Shown one piece after another: positions 41,347 through 48,825 of a DNA stretch of 64,000 nt; the first letter of the stretch is position 1, and the number at the start of each line of letters is the position of its first letter. Below the pieces are notes generated by a model that was not told the DNA's origin, ran no database searches, and was given only the letters and a program-made list of their open reading frames with translations. The stretch is from Nocardioides cavernae (lineage in GTDB: Bacteria > Actinomycetota > Actinomycetes > Propionibacteriales > Nocardioidaceae): the NCBI RefSeq assembly GCF_016907475.1, contig NZ_JAFBCA010000001.1:3968001-4032000 (forward strand). The letters are read 5' to 3'. The translations under genes were made by a program, and so were the position numbers.

Positions 41347-42654
41347 TCAGCGCGCCGCGCGGTGGTCGACGATCCGCCGCATCTTGCCGACCGAGCGCTC
41401 GATCGAGGCCACGTCGACGACGTCGACCCCGACACTGACGCCGATGGACGCCTTGATCCGGTGCGCCAGCTCGGTCTGCGCGGCGGCGGCCTCCGCGTCG
41501 GTCGTGGCGTCGCGTCGCTCGACGCGGACCGTCAGCGTGTCGAGGTTGCCGCTGCGGTCGAGGTGGCACTGGAAGTGCGGGGACAGGGTCGGGATGCCGA
41601 GCACGATCTCCTCGATCTGCGTCGGGAAGAGGTTGACCCCGCGCAGGATGATCATGTCGTCGGTGCGACCGGTGATCTTCTCCATCCGGCGCATGCTGCG
41701 CGCGGTGCCGGGCAGCAGCCGGGTCAGGTCGCGGGTGCGGTAGCGGATCACCGGCATCGCCTGCTTGGTGAGGGTGGTGAAGACCAGCTCGCCCTCCTCG
41801 CCGTCGGGCAGCACCTCGCCGGTCACCGGGTCGATGACCTCGGGGTAGAAGTGGTCCTCCCACACGTGCAGGCCGTCCTTGGTCTCGACACACTCGCTCG
41901 CCACGCCGGGGCCGATCACCTCGGACAGGCCGTAGATGTCGACCGCGTGCATGTCGGTGCGCTCCTCCATCTCGCGGCGCATGTCGTTGGTCCACGGCTC
42001 GGCGCCGAAGATGCCGACCTTCAGCGACGTCGAGCGTGGGTCGACGCCTTGCGCCTCGAGCTCGTCGAGGATCGAGAGCATGTAGGACGGCGTCACCATG
42101 ATGATCTCGGGCTCGAAGTCCAAGATCAGCTGCACCTGGCGCTGCGTCATGCCGCCCGAGACGGGCACGACCGTGCACCCGAGCCGCTCGGCCCCGGCGT
42201 GCGCGCCCAGACCGCCGGTGAAGAGCCCGTAGCCGTAGGCGTTGTGCAGCACCATCCCGCGCCGCCCGCCCGCCGCCCGGATCGACCTCGCCACGACGTC
42301 GGCCCACATGTCGAGGTCGTCGCGCGTGTAGCCGACGACGGTCGGCTTGCCGGTCGTCCCGCTGGAGGCGTGCAGGCGTACGACGTCCTCGCGCGGGACG
42401 GCGAACATGCCGAAGGGGTAGTTGTCGCGCAGCGTCGCCTTGCTGGTGAACGGCAGCCTCGCCAGGTCCTCCAGCGACCGTACGTCGTCGGGTGCCACGC
42501 CGGCCTCGTCGAAGGCGCGGCGGTAGTGCGCGACGTGGTCGTAGGCGTGCCGCACGGACCGCTGGAGCCGTTCGAGCTGCAGCGCGCGCAGCTCCTCGAC
42601 CGGGGCGGTCTCGATCGGGTCCAGGTCGCCGGGCTGGGGAGTCAGGTCGATCAC
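41347..42654 (-). CDS. paaK: Phenylacetate-CoA ligase
   Basis: A 435-residue adenylate-forming ligase that activates phenylacetate with ATP and CoA, the entry step of the paa pathway. Motifs: LHASSGTTGKPTVVGYTRDDL (P-loop), IFGAEPW, DIYGLSEVIGPGVASEC, YRTRDLTRLLPG and RTDDMIILRGVNLFPTQIEE before the C-terminal lid. GTG 42654 follows GGAGG by 8 nt and gives the usual length; ATG 42699 would leave 2 bp to the divergent regulator. It is transcribed separately from the main paa operon. Confidence 0.95.
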   Translation of the reverse strand: MIDLTPQPGDLDPIETAPVEELRALQLERLQRSVRHAYDHVAHYRRAFDEAGVAPDDVRSLEDLARLPFTSKATLRDNYPFGMFAVPREDVVRLHASSGTTGKPTVVGYTRDDLDMWADVVARSIRAAGGRRGMVLHNAYGYGLFTGGLGAHAGAERLGCTVVPVSGGMTQRQVQLILDFEPEIIMVTPSYMLSILDELEAQGVDPRSTSLKVGIFGAEPWTNDMRREMEERTDMHAVDIYGLSEVIGPGVASECVETKDGLHVWEDHFYPEVIDPVTGEVLPDGEEGELVFTTLTKQAMPVIRYRTRDLTRLLPGTARSMRRMEKITGRTDDMIILRGVNLFPTQIEEIVLGIPTLSPHFQCHLDRSGNLDTLTVRVERRDATTDAEAAAAQTELAHRIKASIGVSVGVDVVDVASIERSVGKMRRIVDHRAAR

Positions 42655-42701
42655 GGTGTGGTCCTCCGGTCGCGCGTGGTGGGTCGTGAGAACGTTCATC
42701 C

Positions 42702-43298
42702 ATGTCAGAGCCCGTACGACGGGGCCGGCCCGGCCACGACCAGCAGACGGTCCTGCGCGTCGCGATCGAGCTCTTCAACCGGCAAGGCTACGACGCCGCG
42801 AGCATGGGCGACCTGGCTCGCGAGCTCGGGCTGACGAAGTCGGCGATCTACCACCACGTGCCGAGCAAGGAGCACCTGCTCGAGCGGGCGCTGGACGAGG
42901 CGCTCGACGAGCTCACGGCCGCTCTCGACACCGTGCACGCCGACCTGTCCCACACGCCCGAGGAGCGGCTGCGCGCCGCCGTGCGCAGCAGCGTCGTCGT
43001 GCTGGCCGAGCACCTGCCCGCCGTCACCCTGCTGCTGCGGGTGCGGGGCAACACCCCCGCGGAGCAGAACGCGCTCGCCCGTCGGCGCGACATCGACCAC
43101 CGGCTGGCCGAGATGGTGCGGGAGGCCGCCGACACCGGCGCCATCCGCGCCGACATCGACCCGCTGCTCGCCAGCCGGTTGCTGTTCGGGATGGTCAACT
43201 CGATGACGGAGTGGCTCCGCGACGGCAGCGACGTCGACGCGCTGGCCGACACCATCACCACGCTCGCCTTCGACGGCCTGGTGCGACACCGAGCCTGA
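42702..43298 (+). CDS. TetR-family regulator, probable PaaR
   Basis: A 198-residue TetR protein with HTH at about residues 15-62 (LFNRQGYDAASMGDLARELGLTKSAIYHHVPSKEHLL). It sits between paaK and the paa operon and faces paaK, so it is probably the phenylacetyl-CoA-responsive repressor of these genes. A GACCGATCGGTC site 6 kb away between paaA and paaZ resembles the PaaR half-sites I recall from Corynebacterium. No copy of that site is seen in the paaK gap. Confidence 0.85.
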   Translation: MSEPVRRGRPGHDQQTVLRVAIELFNRQGYDAASMGDLARELGLTKSAIYHHVPSKEHLLERALDEALDELTAALDTVHADLSHTPEERLRAAVRSSVVVLAEHLPAVTLLLRVRGNTPAEQNALARRRDIDHRLAEMVREAADTGAIRADIDPLLASRLLFGMVNSMTEWLRDGSDVDALADTITTLAFDGLVRHRA

Positions 43299-43310
43299 CG
43301 GCCCGTCGGC

Positions 43311-44219
43311 TCAGGGCTCGAGGCAGGCGGGGGTCGAGTCGCCCGGCCCGTCGGGGTCGAGCGTGCTCCCGGCCGCGTCGCGCAGCACGACGCGGTCGAC
43401 GGTCGGCAGCTGCTTGAGGGTCGGCAGCACCTCGCCGGCGATGCTCACGGTGGCGCCGCCGCTGCGGCAGCGGCCCGTGAGCCGCAGGTCGGCCGTGCCG
43501 CCCGCGACCGTGAGGTCGTCGTACCCGGTGGCGCCGGAGCGCAACAGGCGCAGGCCGCGCGCCCGCTCCCCCGCCAGCGGACCGGCGAAGAGGCGGTCCA
43601 TCAGCCCGGTGGCGGGTGCGCCGGGAACCACCGGGCGGCGGACGGCGACGAAGAACGGCTCCTGGTTGTCGACGAACCGGTCCCGGTCGAGGAACCACAC
43701 CTTGCGCTGCACGGTGGCGAATCCGGCGCCGACCTCGACGACCACCCGCGGCGGCGCCTGCAGCGTCGTGACCCGGACGGGCGTGCGCTTCGCCAGGCCC
43801 AGGCCGTACGTCGTCACGGCCTCGAAGTCGCCCGCCCGCACGGCGGTCATCACGTTGGGCAGGGCGTACGCGACGCGGCGCGGCGCCGCGGTCGGCGAGC
43901 CGTCGTCTGTGTGCGCCTGGGCGCGTTCGAAGCGCACCCGGAGCAGGGCCTGACCGGCGACGCGGACGCGGCGACCGGAGCCGTCGGCGAACAGCCGGTC
44001 GACGTAGCCGACCTGACGGTTCGCGGGCAGGCCGCCCCTGAACTCGAAGACGACGCGGTCGACCCCGTCCCGGTGGGCCGCCCGCACGGCGACGAGCACC
44101 GGCGTCGTGGGCGCGGACGACGCTCGCCCGGCGCCGGAGGACGCCGGCCCCGGCGCCAGGACGAGCGGCACGGCGAGCACGAGTGCCACCAGCGAGGACA
44201 GCAACCACCAGACCTTCAT
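43311..44219 (-). CDS. Secreted or anchored protein with AMIN-like and GerMN domains
   Basis: A 302-residue protein. An N-terminal helix (VWWLLSSLVALVLAVPLVLA) is a signal peptide or anchor. The middle (DRVVFEFRGGLPANRQVGYV, RRVAYALPN, VVVEVGAGF) is AMIN-like, and the C-terminal half (FFVAVRRPV, LMDRLFAGPLAGERARGLRLL, VLPTLKQLPTVDRVVL) fits the GerMN fold. Such proteins act at the cell wall. It follows paaI on the same strand but has its own TACCGT box and GGAGG site, so it is probably not part of the paa operon. Confidence 0.75.
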   Translation of the reverse strand: MKVWWLLSSLVALVLAVPLVLAPGPASSGAGRASSAPTTPVLVAVRAAHRDGVDRVVFEFRGGLPANRQVGYVDRLFADGSGRRVRVAGQALLRVRFERAQAHTDDGSPTAAPRRVAYALPNVMTAVRAGDFEAVTTYGLGLAKRTPVRVTTLQAPPRVVVEVGAGFATVQRKVWFLDRDRFVDNQEPFFVAVRRPVVPGAPATGLMDRLFAGPLAGERARGLRLLRSGATGYDDLTVAGGTADLRLTGRCRSGGATVSIAGEVLPTLKQLPTVDRVVLRDAAGSTLDPDGPGDSTPACLEP

Positions 44220-44298
44220 GACCGACCTCCAGGCACGCGGACCCGTCCCACGGTAGGGCTCATCGACGAGCGCGGGAAGTGCCCTCCGGACGGTCCGG

Positions 44299-44721
44299 TC
44301 AGGTGCGCGGAGCCAGCGAGCGGCTGCGGCCGCGGAACTCGGCCACCACGGTGCCCTCGACCCGCACGGTGACGTCGTACAGGCCGCTGCGGCCGCGCAG
44401 GGCCACCTCGCGCGCGTGGGCGTCGAGCACCTGACCGCGCCGCGCGGGCTCGAGGAAGTCGACCTCGAAGCCGGCCGCGACGGTCACGGGGCCGCGGGAG
44501 TTGCAGGCGAGCGCGAACGCCGAGTCGGCGAGGCTCGCGATCAGGCCGCCGTGGCACAGGTCGTGGCCGTTGACCATGTCGGGTCGCACGACCATCGACA
44601 CCCGCGCCTCCCCCGGGCCGATCTCGACGAGCCGCATCCCGAGCGCGGCGCTGGCGGCGTCGGCGGCCCACATCGCGCGGGCCTGCTCGAACGTCGCGTC
44701 GGGCGGTGCGGCGTCAGGCAT
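44299..44721 (-). CDS. paaI: Hydroxyphenylacetyl-CoA thioesterase PaaI
   Basis: A 140-residue hotdog thioesterase. The active segment GHDLCHGGLIASLADSAFALACNS has the HGG turn and the catalytic Asp on the central helix. PaaI hydrolyses ring-hydroxylated or dead-end phenylacetyl-CoA species, saving CoA. Its ATG overlaps the paaE stop by 8 nt; ATG 44745 is in frame but lies well inside paaE. Last gene of the paaABCDEI run. Confidence 0.92.
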   Translation of the reverse strand: MPDAAPPDATFEQARAMWAADAASAALGMRLVEIGPGEARVSMVVRPDMVNGHDLCHGGLIASLADSAFALACNSRGPVTVAAGFEVDFLEPARRGQVLDAHAREVALRGRSGLYDVTVRVEGTVVAEFRGRSRSLAPRT

Positions 44722-45781
44722 CGAAGTCGACGGTGACGGCGTCACTGACCGGGAAGGTCTGGCAGGTCAGCACGAACTGCTGCTCGACCTCCTCGGGCTC
44801 GAGGGCGTAGTTGCGCACCATCTCCACCTCGCCGTCGACGACCTTGGCCCGGCAGGTGCCGCAGACGCCGCCCTTGCAGGCGAACGGCAGGTCGCTGCGC
44901 ACCGCCTGGGCCGAGTCGAGCACGGTCGCGTCGCGCGGCATCGGCGTGGTCGTCGTACGCCCGTCGAGCACGACCGTCACGTCGCTGGTCACGCCCTCGA
45001 CCACCCGGTCGGCGTGACGAAGCTCCGGCGGCGGCTCGTCGACGTAGAACAGCTCGAAGTGCACCTTCTCCTTCGGCACGCCGAGCTCGGCGAGGACGGT
45101 ACGGGCGTCCTCGATGAGGCCGTGCGGCCCGCAGAGCCAGACGTGGTCGATCGAGGCGAGGTGCACCTTCAGCGGCAGCAGGCGCCGGAGCCGGTCGGCG
45201 TCGAGGCGGCCGGAGAACAGCTCGACGTCGCGGGGCTCGCGGGACAGCACGTGGACGAGGTCGAAACGGGGCCCGTGGAGGTTCTTCAGGTCGCTGAGCT
45301 CCTCGGCGAACATCACCGAGGTCGTCTCGCGGTTGCCGTAGAGCAGCGTGACGGTGCTGGCCGGGTTGGCGAGCACGGAGGCCGCGATCGAGACCATCGG
45401 CGTGATGCCGGAGCCGGCGGCGATGCAGAGGTGGCGGCCCGGGCTCGCCGGGTCGGCGCGGAAGCTGCCGGTGGGTGGGGCGACCTCGACGGGCTCCCCC
45501 GGACCGACCTCGCGGATGAGCCACGACGAGAACATCCCGCCGGGGATCTCGCGGACGCCGATCCGCGGCGCCCCGCCGGCGGGCGCACAGATGGAGTAGG
45601 AGCGGCGGTGCTCAACGCCGTCGACGACGCGGCGCAGCGTCAGCGACTCCCCCGGCTCGAAGGCGTACAGCTCACGCAGGTCGTCGGGCACGTCGAAGGT
45701 GACGGCGGCGGAGTCGTCGGTCAGGGGCTCGACGTCGCGCACCGTCAGCCGGTGGAAGGTCGGGCTGGGACTGGGAGCCAT
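44714..45781 (-). CDS. paaE: Phenylacetyl-CoA epoxidase reductase subunit PaaE
   Basis: A 355-residue flavodoxin-reductase/ferredoxin fusion that passes electrons from NADPH to the PaaA diiron site. The FAD segment RSYSICAPAGG and the NAD(P) segment AGSGITPMVSIAASVL are followed by CGPHGLIEDA and a C-terminal plant-type 2Fe-2S domain with CKGGVCGTCRAK and a final Cys in LTCQTFP. It lies 4 bp after paaD and overlaps paaI. Confidence 0.95.
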   Translation of the reverse strand: MAPSPSPTFHRLTVRDVEPLTDDSAAVTFDVPDDLRELYAFEPGESLTLRRVVDGVEHRRSYSICAPAGGAPRIGVREIPGGMFSSWLIREVGPGEPVEVAPPTGSFRADPASPGRHLCIAAGSGITPMVSIAASVLANPASTVTLLYGNRETTSVMFAEELSDLKNLHGPRFDLVHVLSREPRDVELFSGRLDADRLRRLLPLKVHLASIDHVWLCGPHGLIEDARTVLAELGVPKEKVHFELFYVDEPPPELRHADRVVEGVTSDVTVVLDGRTTTTPMPRDATVLDSAQAVRSDLPFACKGGVCGTCRAKVVDGEVEMVRNYALEPEEVEQQFVLTCQTFPVSDAVTVDFDA

Positions 45782-45785
45782 GCGA

Positions 45786-46343
45786 TCAGATCTCCTTCAC
45801 GTGGTCGAAGGGCTCGCGACAGTCGACACAGCGGTACTGCGCCTTGCAGGCCGTCGAGCCGAACTCCGAGACCAGCTCGGTGGCGGGCGAGTCGCACTGC
45901 GGGCAGCGGACCTGGCGCGCGGTCGGCAGGAGGGTCAACGGGATCGGTCCGGTCGTCGAGGGCGCCGGTCCGGGAGGAGAGATGCCGGCTGCGGCGAGCG
46001 CGGCGCGGCCCTGCGGGGTGATCCAGTCGGTCGTCCAGGCGGGGTCGAGGCTCACGCGCACCTCGACGCGGTCGAAGCCCGCCCCCTGCAGCTCGCGCAC
46101 CAGGTCGTCGCGCATCGTCGCCATCGCCGGGCAGCCGGAGTAGGTGGGCGTGATGTCGACGACCACGTGGGAGGCGCCGACCACGTCGACGTCGCGCAGC
46201 ACCCCGAGGTCGACCAGGGTGAGCATGGGCAGCTCGGGGTCGGTGACCCGCTCAGCGACCGTCCGGGCTCGATGCAGCTGCCGTCTCGGTGATCGAGTAG
46301 CGCGAGAGGAACGAGTGGGCGTATCGAGATTCACTCCACTCAC
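45786..46343 (-). CDS. paaD: PaaD, iron-sulfur/diiron maturation protein, with REP-derived N-terminus
   Basis: A 185-residue PaaD. The DUF59 domain begins VAERVTDPELPMLTLVDLGVLRDV, includes ITPTYSGCPAMATMRDDL with the key Cys, and ends with a zinc ribbon CPQCDSPATELVSEFGS, CKAQYRCVDCREPFDH. It supports epoxidase assembly. GTG 46343 overlaps the paaC stop as GTGA. Residues about 5-25 (LDTPTRSSRATRSPRR) are encoded by a REP-like repeat; no start codon lies between that repeat and the conserved domain, so the cell must translate through it. Confidence 0.9.
   Translation of the reverse strand: MSGVNLDTPTRSSRATRSPRRQLHRARTVAERVTDPELPMLTLVDLGVLRDVDVVGASHVVVDITPTYSGCPAMATMRDDLVRELQGAGFDRVEVRVSLDPAWTTDWITPQGRAALAAAGISPPGPAPSTTGPIPLTLLPTARQVRCPQCDSPATELVSEFGSTACKAQYRCVDCREPFDHVKEI
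46281..46331 (-). repeat. REP-like element B inside the 5' end of paaD
   Basis: On the minus strand ATCTCGATACGCCCACTCG leads to CTACTCGATCACCGAGACGG. The ends TCTCG/CGAGA and the inner ATCGAG/CTCGAT segments are inversely repeated. I recall closely similar GGTGGTCGAGTAGCG...CGTATCGAGACC repeats scattered through actinobacterial genomes. Only one copy is in this window, so its repeat nature rests on memory. Confidence 0.65.
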
Positions 46344-47278
46344 CACTGACCCATCGGGTGCGAGCGGGCCACGGACTGCATCTCGGCGAGCAGCCGCCCG
46401 AGCGCCTCGCCGTGCATCCCGTCGCGGCCGGTGCGGCCCAGCACCCCGGCACGGCGGGGCGCCTCGGGCCGCGGCACGTCAGCCGCCTCGAGCACCTGGT
46501 CGAGCACGCCCTCGGCGGCCTCGCGGACAGCGGAGGGGTCGATGCCGACGCCCGCCCCTGCGGCGGCCGCCTCGACGGGGTGGGTGTCGAACAGCTCGGG
46601 CCACAGCGGCCAGAGCGCGTCGAGCGCGGCGAGCAGTCGTCGGCGGGACTCGTCGGTGCCCTGGGCGAGGGTGACGAACCACCGCGCCGAGTAGTCGCGG
46701 TGGTAGGCCAGCTCCTTGACGCCCTTGGTCGCGACGGCGGCGAGCACGTGGTCGCGGCTGGCGCGGAGGCGCTCGAAGGTCGCGAGCCGCCAGACCGAGA
46801 ACAGCAGCACCCGCACGACCGCGTCGGCGAAGTCGCCGTTGACGAGCTCGGTGAGGCGGACGTTGCGGAACTGGTGGGCCTCACGGAAGTACGCGATCGC
46901 GTCCTCCGGCGGCGCCGGCGAGCCCTCGGGCAGCACCGGCACGACCGACTCGTCCGCCTTCGCGGCGCGGGCGAGCAGCAGGCGTGCCTGGCCGAGCAGG
47001 TCGAGCGCGATGTTGGACAGCGCGATGTCGTCCTCGAGGTCGGGCGCGTTGCTCGTCCACTCCGAGATCCGGTGCGACATCACGAGCGCGTCGTCGCCCA
47101 GCATCAGGGCGTACGCCGCCAGGGTCGGCGCGTCGACGCCCTCCGGGATCGTCGTGTCGACGCCCGCGAGCGGGTCCTCGAAGTCGGTGCCGAAGGCCCA
47201 GTGGGCGTCGTTGACGAGCAGGCCGGAGTAGGCGCTGTCGTGCTCGTCCTCTGCAGAGGTGTGTACGTGGTCAGCCAT
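46340..47278 (-). CDS. paaC: Phenylacetyl-CoA epoxidase structural subunit PaaC
   Basis: A 312-residue ferritin-like subunit, the noncatalytic partner of PaaA in the PaaABCE epoxidase. Family segments include LMLGDDALVMSHRISEWTSNAPDLEDDIALSNIALDLLGQARLLL and FREAHQFRNVRLTELVNGDFADAVVRVLLF. The diiron ligands of PaaA are only partly kept, as usual for PaaC. It is separated from paaB by 91 bp that consist largely of REP-like element A, and paaD overlaps its stop. Confidence 0.94.
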   Translation of the reverse strand: MADHVHTSAEDEHDSAYSGLLVNDAHWAFGTDFEDPLAGVDTTIPEGVDAPTLAAYALMLGDDALVMSHRISEWTSNAPDLEDDIALSNIALDLLGQARLLLARAAKADESVVPVLPEGSPAPPEDAIAYFREAHQFRNVRLTELVNGDFADAVVRVLLFSVWRLATFERLRASRDHVLAAVATKGVKELAYHRDYSARWFVTLAQGTDESRRRLLAALDALWPLWPELFDTHPVEAAAAGAGVGIDPSAVREAAEGVLDQVLEAADVPRPEAPRRAGVLGRTGRDGMHGEALGRLLAEMQSVARSHPMGQW

Positions 47279-47307
47279 CAGCTGTGTCCGCCGATCTTCG
47301 GTGGGAA

Positions 47308-47370
47308 CGGGGTCCCCGCGGCGTTGTTCTGGAGGAGCGCAGCGGGGGAAGAAGAACGTCGTGGGGTGTT
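47308..47370 (-). repeat. REP-like element A, copy 2, between paaB and paaC
   Basis: A 63-bp sequence that starts on the last base of the paaB stop codon and matches 24529-24589 with two 1-nt insertions and about three substitutions. It has the same hairpin, CCCCGCTGCG with CGCCGCGGGG and a 14-nt loop. Orientation relative to transcription is the same as in copy 1. Confidence 0.8.
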
Positions 47371-47732
47371 CACATATGAGGGACGTTGTCGGGGATGTCG
47401 TAGAAGGTCGGGTGGCGGTAGACCTTGTCGCCGCTCGGGGCGAACATCGGGTCCTTCTCGTCGGGGCTCGAGGCGGTGATCGCGTCGGCCCGCACCACCC
47501 AGATGCTCACACCCTCGTTGCGACGCGTGTAGACGTCGCGTGCGTGGAGCAGGGCCATCCGGTCGTCGGCGGCGTGGAGCGACCCGACGTGGACGTGGTT
47601 GAGCCCGCGCTTGCCGCGGACGAAGACCTCGTAGAGCGGCCACTCCGGCTCGGGCGGCGTGACGCCCTGCCCCGTCGGCACGTCCTTCAGGGGTACGGCG
47701 CCGTGGCCGCCCTCGGCGGAGAGCTCGCTCAT
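47370..47732 (-). CDS. paaB: Phenylacetyl-CoA epoxidase subunit PaaB
   Basis: A 120-residue PaaB, needed for activity and assembly of the epoxidase. The family core is [50 protein letters not shown] followed by [13 protein letters not shown]. The first 28 residues are an extra, poorly conserved leader. Its ATG overlaps the paaA stop (ATGA); the REP-like element A follows its own stop. Confidence 0.94.
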   Translation of the reverse strand: MSELSAEGGHGAVPLKDVPTGQGVTPPEPEWPLYEVFVRGKRGLNHVHVGSLHAADDRMALLHARDVYTRRNEGVSIWVVRADAITASSPDEKDPMFAPSGDKVYRHPTFYDIPDNVPHM

Positions 47733-48682
47733 GCGGTCACCTCCCGCTGGCGGGCGGCGTACGCGGTCGCGGCCTCGCGCACCCATGCGCCCTCCTCGTG
47801 GGCGCGGCGGCGGTGGGCCATCCGCTGGGCGTTGCAGGGACCGTTGCCCTTCACGCCCTCCATGAACTCGTCCCAGTCGGGCTGGCCGAAGTCGTGGTGG
47901 CCGCGCTCCTCGTTCCAGCGCAGCTCCGGGTCGGGGAGGGTGACGCCGAGCGCATCGGCCTGCGGCACGGACATGTCGACGAACTTCTGCCGCAGCTCGT
48001 CGTTGGTGTGGCGCTTGATGCCCCACGCCATCGACTGGGCGGTGTTGGGCGACGCGTCGTCGGGCGGGCCGAACATCATCAGCGCCGGCCACCAGAACCG
48101 GTCGACCGACTCCTGCACCATCGCGCGCTGCTCCTCGGTGCCGCGCATCATCGTGGCGAGCAGCTCGTAACCCTGACGCTGGTGGAAGGACTCCTCCTTG
48201 CAGACGCGGATCATCGCGCGGCCGTAGGGCCCGTAGGAGGTGCGGCAGAGCGGCACCTGGTTGCAGATGGCGGCGCCGTCGACGAGCCAGCCGATCGTGC
48301 CGACGTCGGCGTACGACAGCGTCGGGTAGTTGAAGATCGAGGAGTACTTCTGCTTGCCCGCGATCAGCAGCTCGGTGAGCTCGAGGCGGGAGACGCCGAG
48401 GGTCTCGGCCGCCGAGTAGAGGTAGAGCCCGTGACCGGCCTCGTCCTGAACCTTGGCGAGCAGGATGGCCTTGCGCCGCAGGCTGGGCGCGCGGCCGATC
48501 CAGTTGCCCTCGGGCTGCATCCCGATGATCTCGCTGTGGGCGTGCTGGGCGATCTGGCGCACGAGGGTCTTGCGATAGCCCTCCGGCATCCAGTCGCGCG
48601 GCTCGATCCGCTCGTTGCGCGCGACCGTGGCCTCGAACCCGGCCTCGAGGTCACGCTCGGTGGGGGTCTCGGTGAGTGTCAT
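47729..48682 (-). CDS. paaA: Phenylacetyl-CoA epoxidase catalytic subunit PaaA
   Basis: A 317-residue diiron monooxygenase subunit that makes the ring 1,2-epoxide of phenylacetyl-CoA. Helical ferritin-like core with metal-ligand segments [32 protein letters not shown] and [15 protein letters not shown] (E-x-x-H patterns). ATG 48682 follows GGAGGA; earlier in-frame codons are not conserved. First gene of the paaABCDEI operon, divergent from paaZ with a palindromic operator between them. Confidence 0.95.
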   Translation of the reverse strand: MTLTETPTERDLEAGFEATVARNERIEPRDWMPEGYRKTLVRQIAQHAHSEIIGMQPEGNWIGRAPSLRRKAILLAKVQDEAGHGLYLYSAAETLGVSRLELTELLIAGKQKYSSIFNYPTLSYADVGTIGWLVDGAAICNQVPLCRTSYGPYGRAMIRVCKEESFHQRQGYELLATMMRGTEEQRAMVQESVDRFWWPALMMFGPPDDASPNTAQSMAWGIKRHTNDELRQKFVDMSVPQADALGVTLPDPELRWNEERGHHDFGQPDWDEFMEGVKGNGPCNAQRMAHRRRAHEEGAWVREAATAYAARQREVTA

Positions 48683-48729
48683 CCGTCCTCCGGCACAGGG
48701 GCGACGTGGGGTTTCCGACCGCATTTACT

Positions 48730-48741
48730 GACCGATCGGTC
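48730..48741. promoter_or_regulatory. PaaR-like operator, GACCGATCGGTC
   Basis: A perfect 12-bp palindrome in the 143-bp gap between paaA and paaZ. With flanks it reads ACTGACCG-AT-CGGTCTGC, close to the ACTnACCG/CGGTnAGT half-sites I recall for corynebacterial PaaR. TATTAG at 48745-48750 may be the paaZ -10. Confidence 0.6.
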
Positions 48742-48825
48742 TGCTATTAGTGTGTCACCAGTCACTCCGGCGCGCAAACACCGGCTGCCCTGACGAACCG
48801 CACCCCGATCCCGAGGGAGACCCCC

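Noticed and set aside
42655..42701. Operator palindrome GAACGTTC between paaK and the TetR gene
   Set aside because: The perfect part is only 8 bp and unlike the GACCGATCGGTC site at paaA-paaZ; expected by chance in 64 kb.
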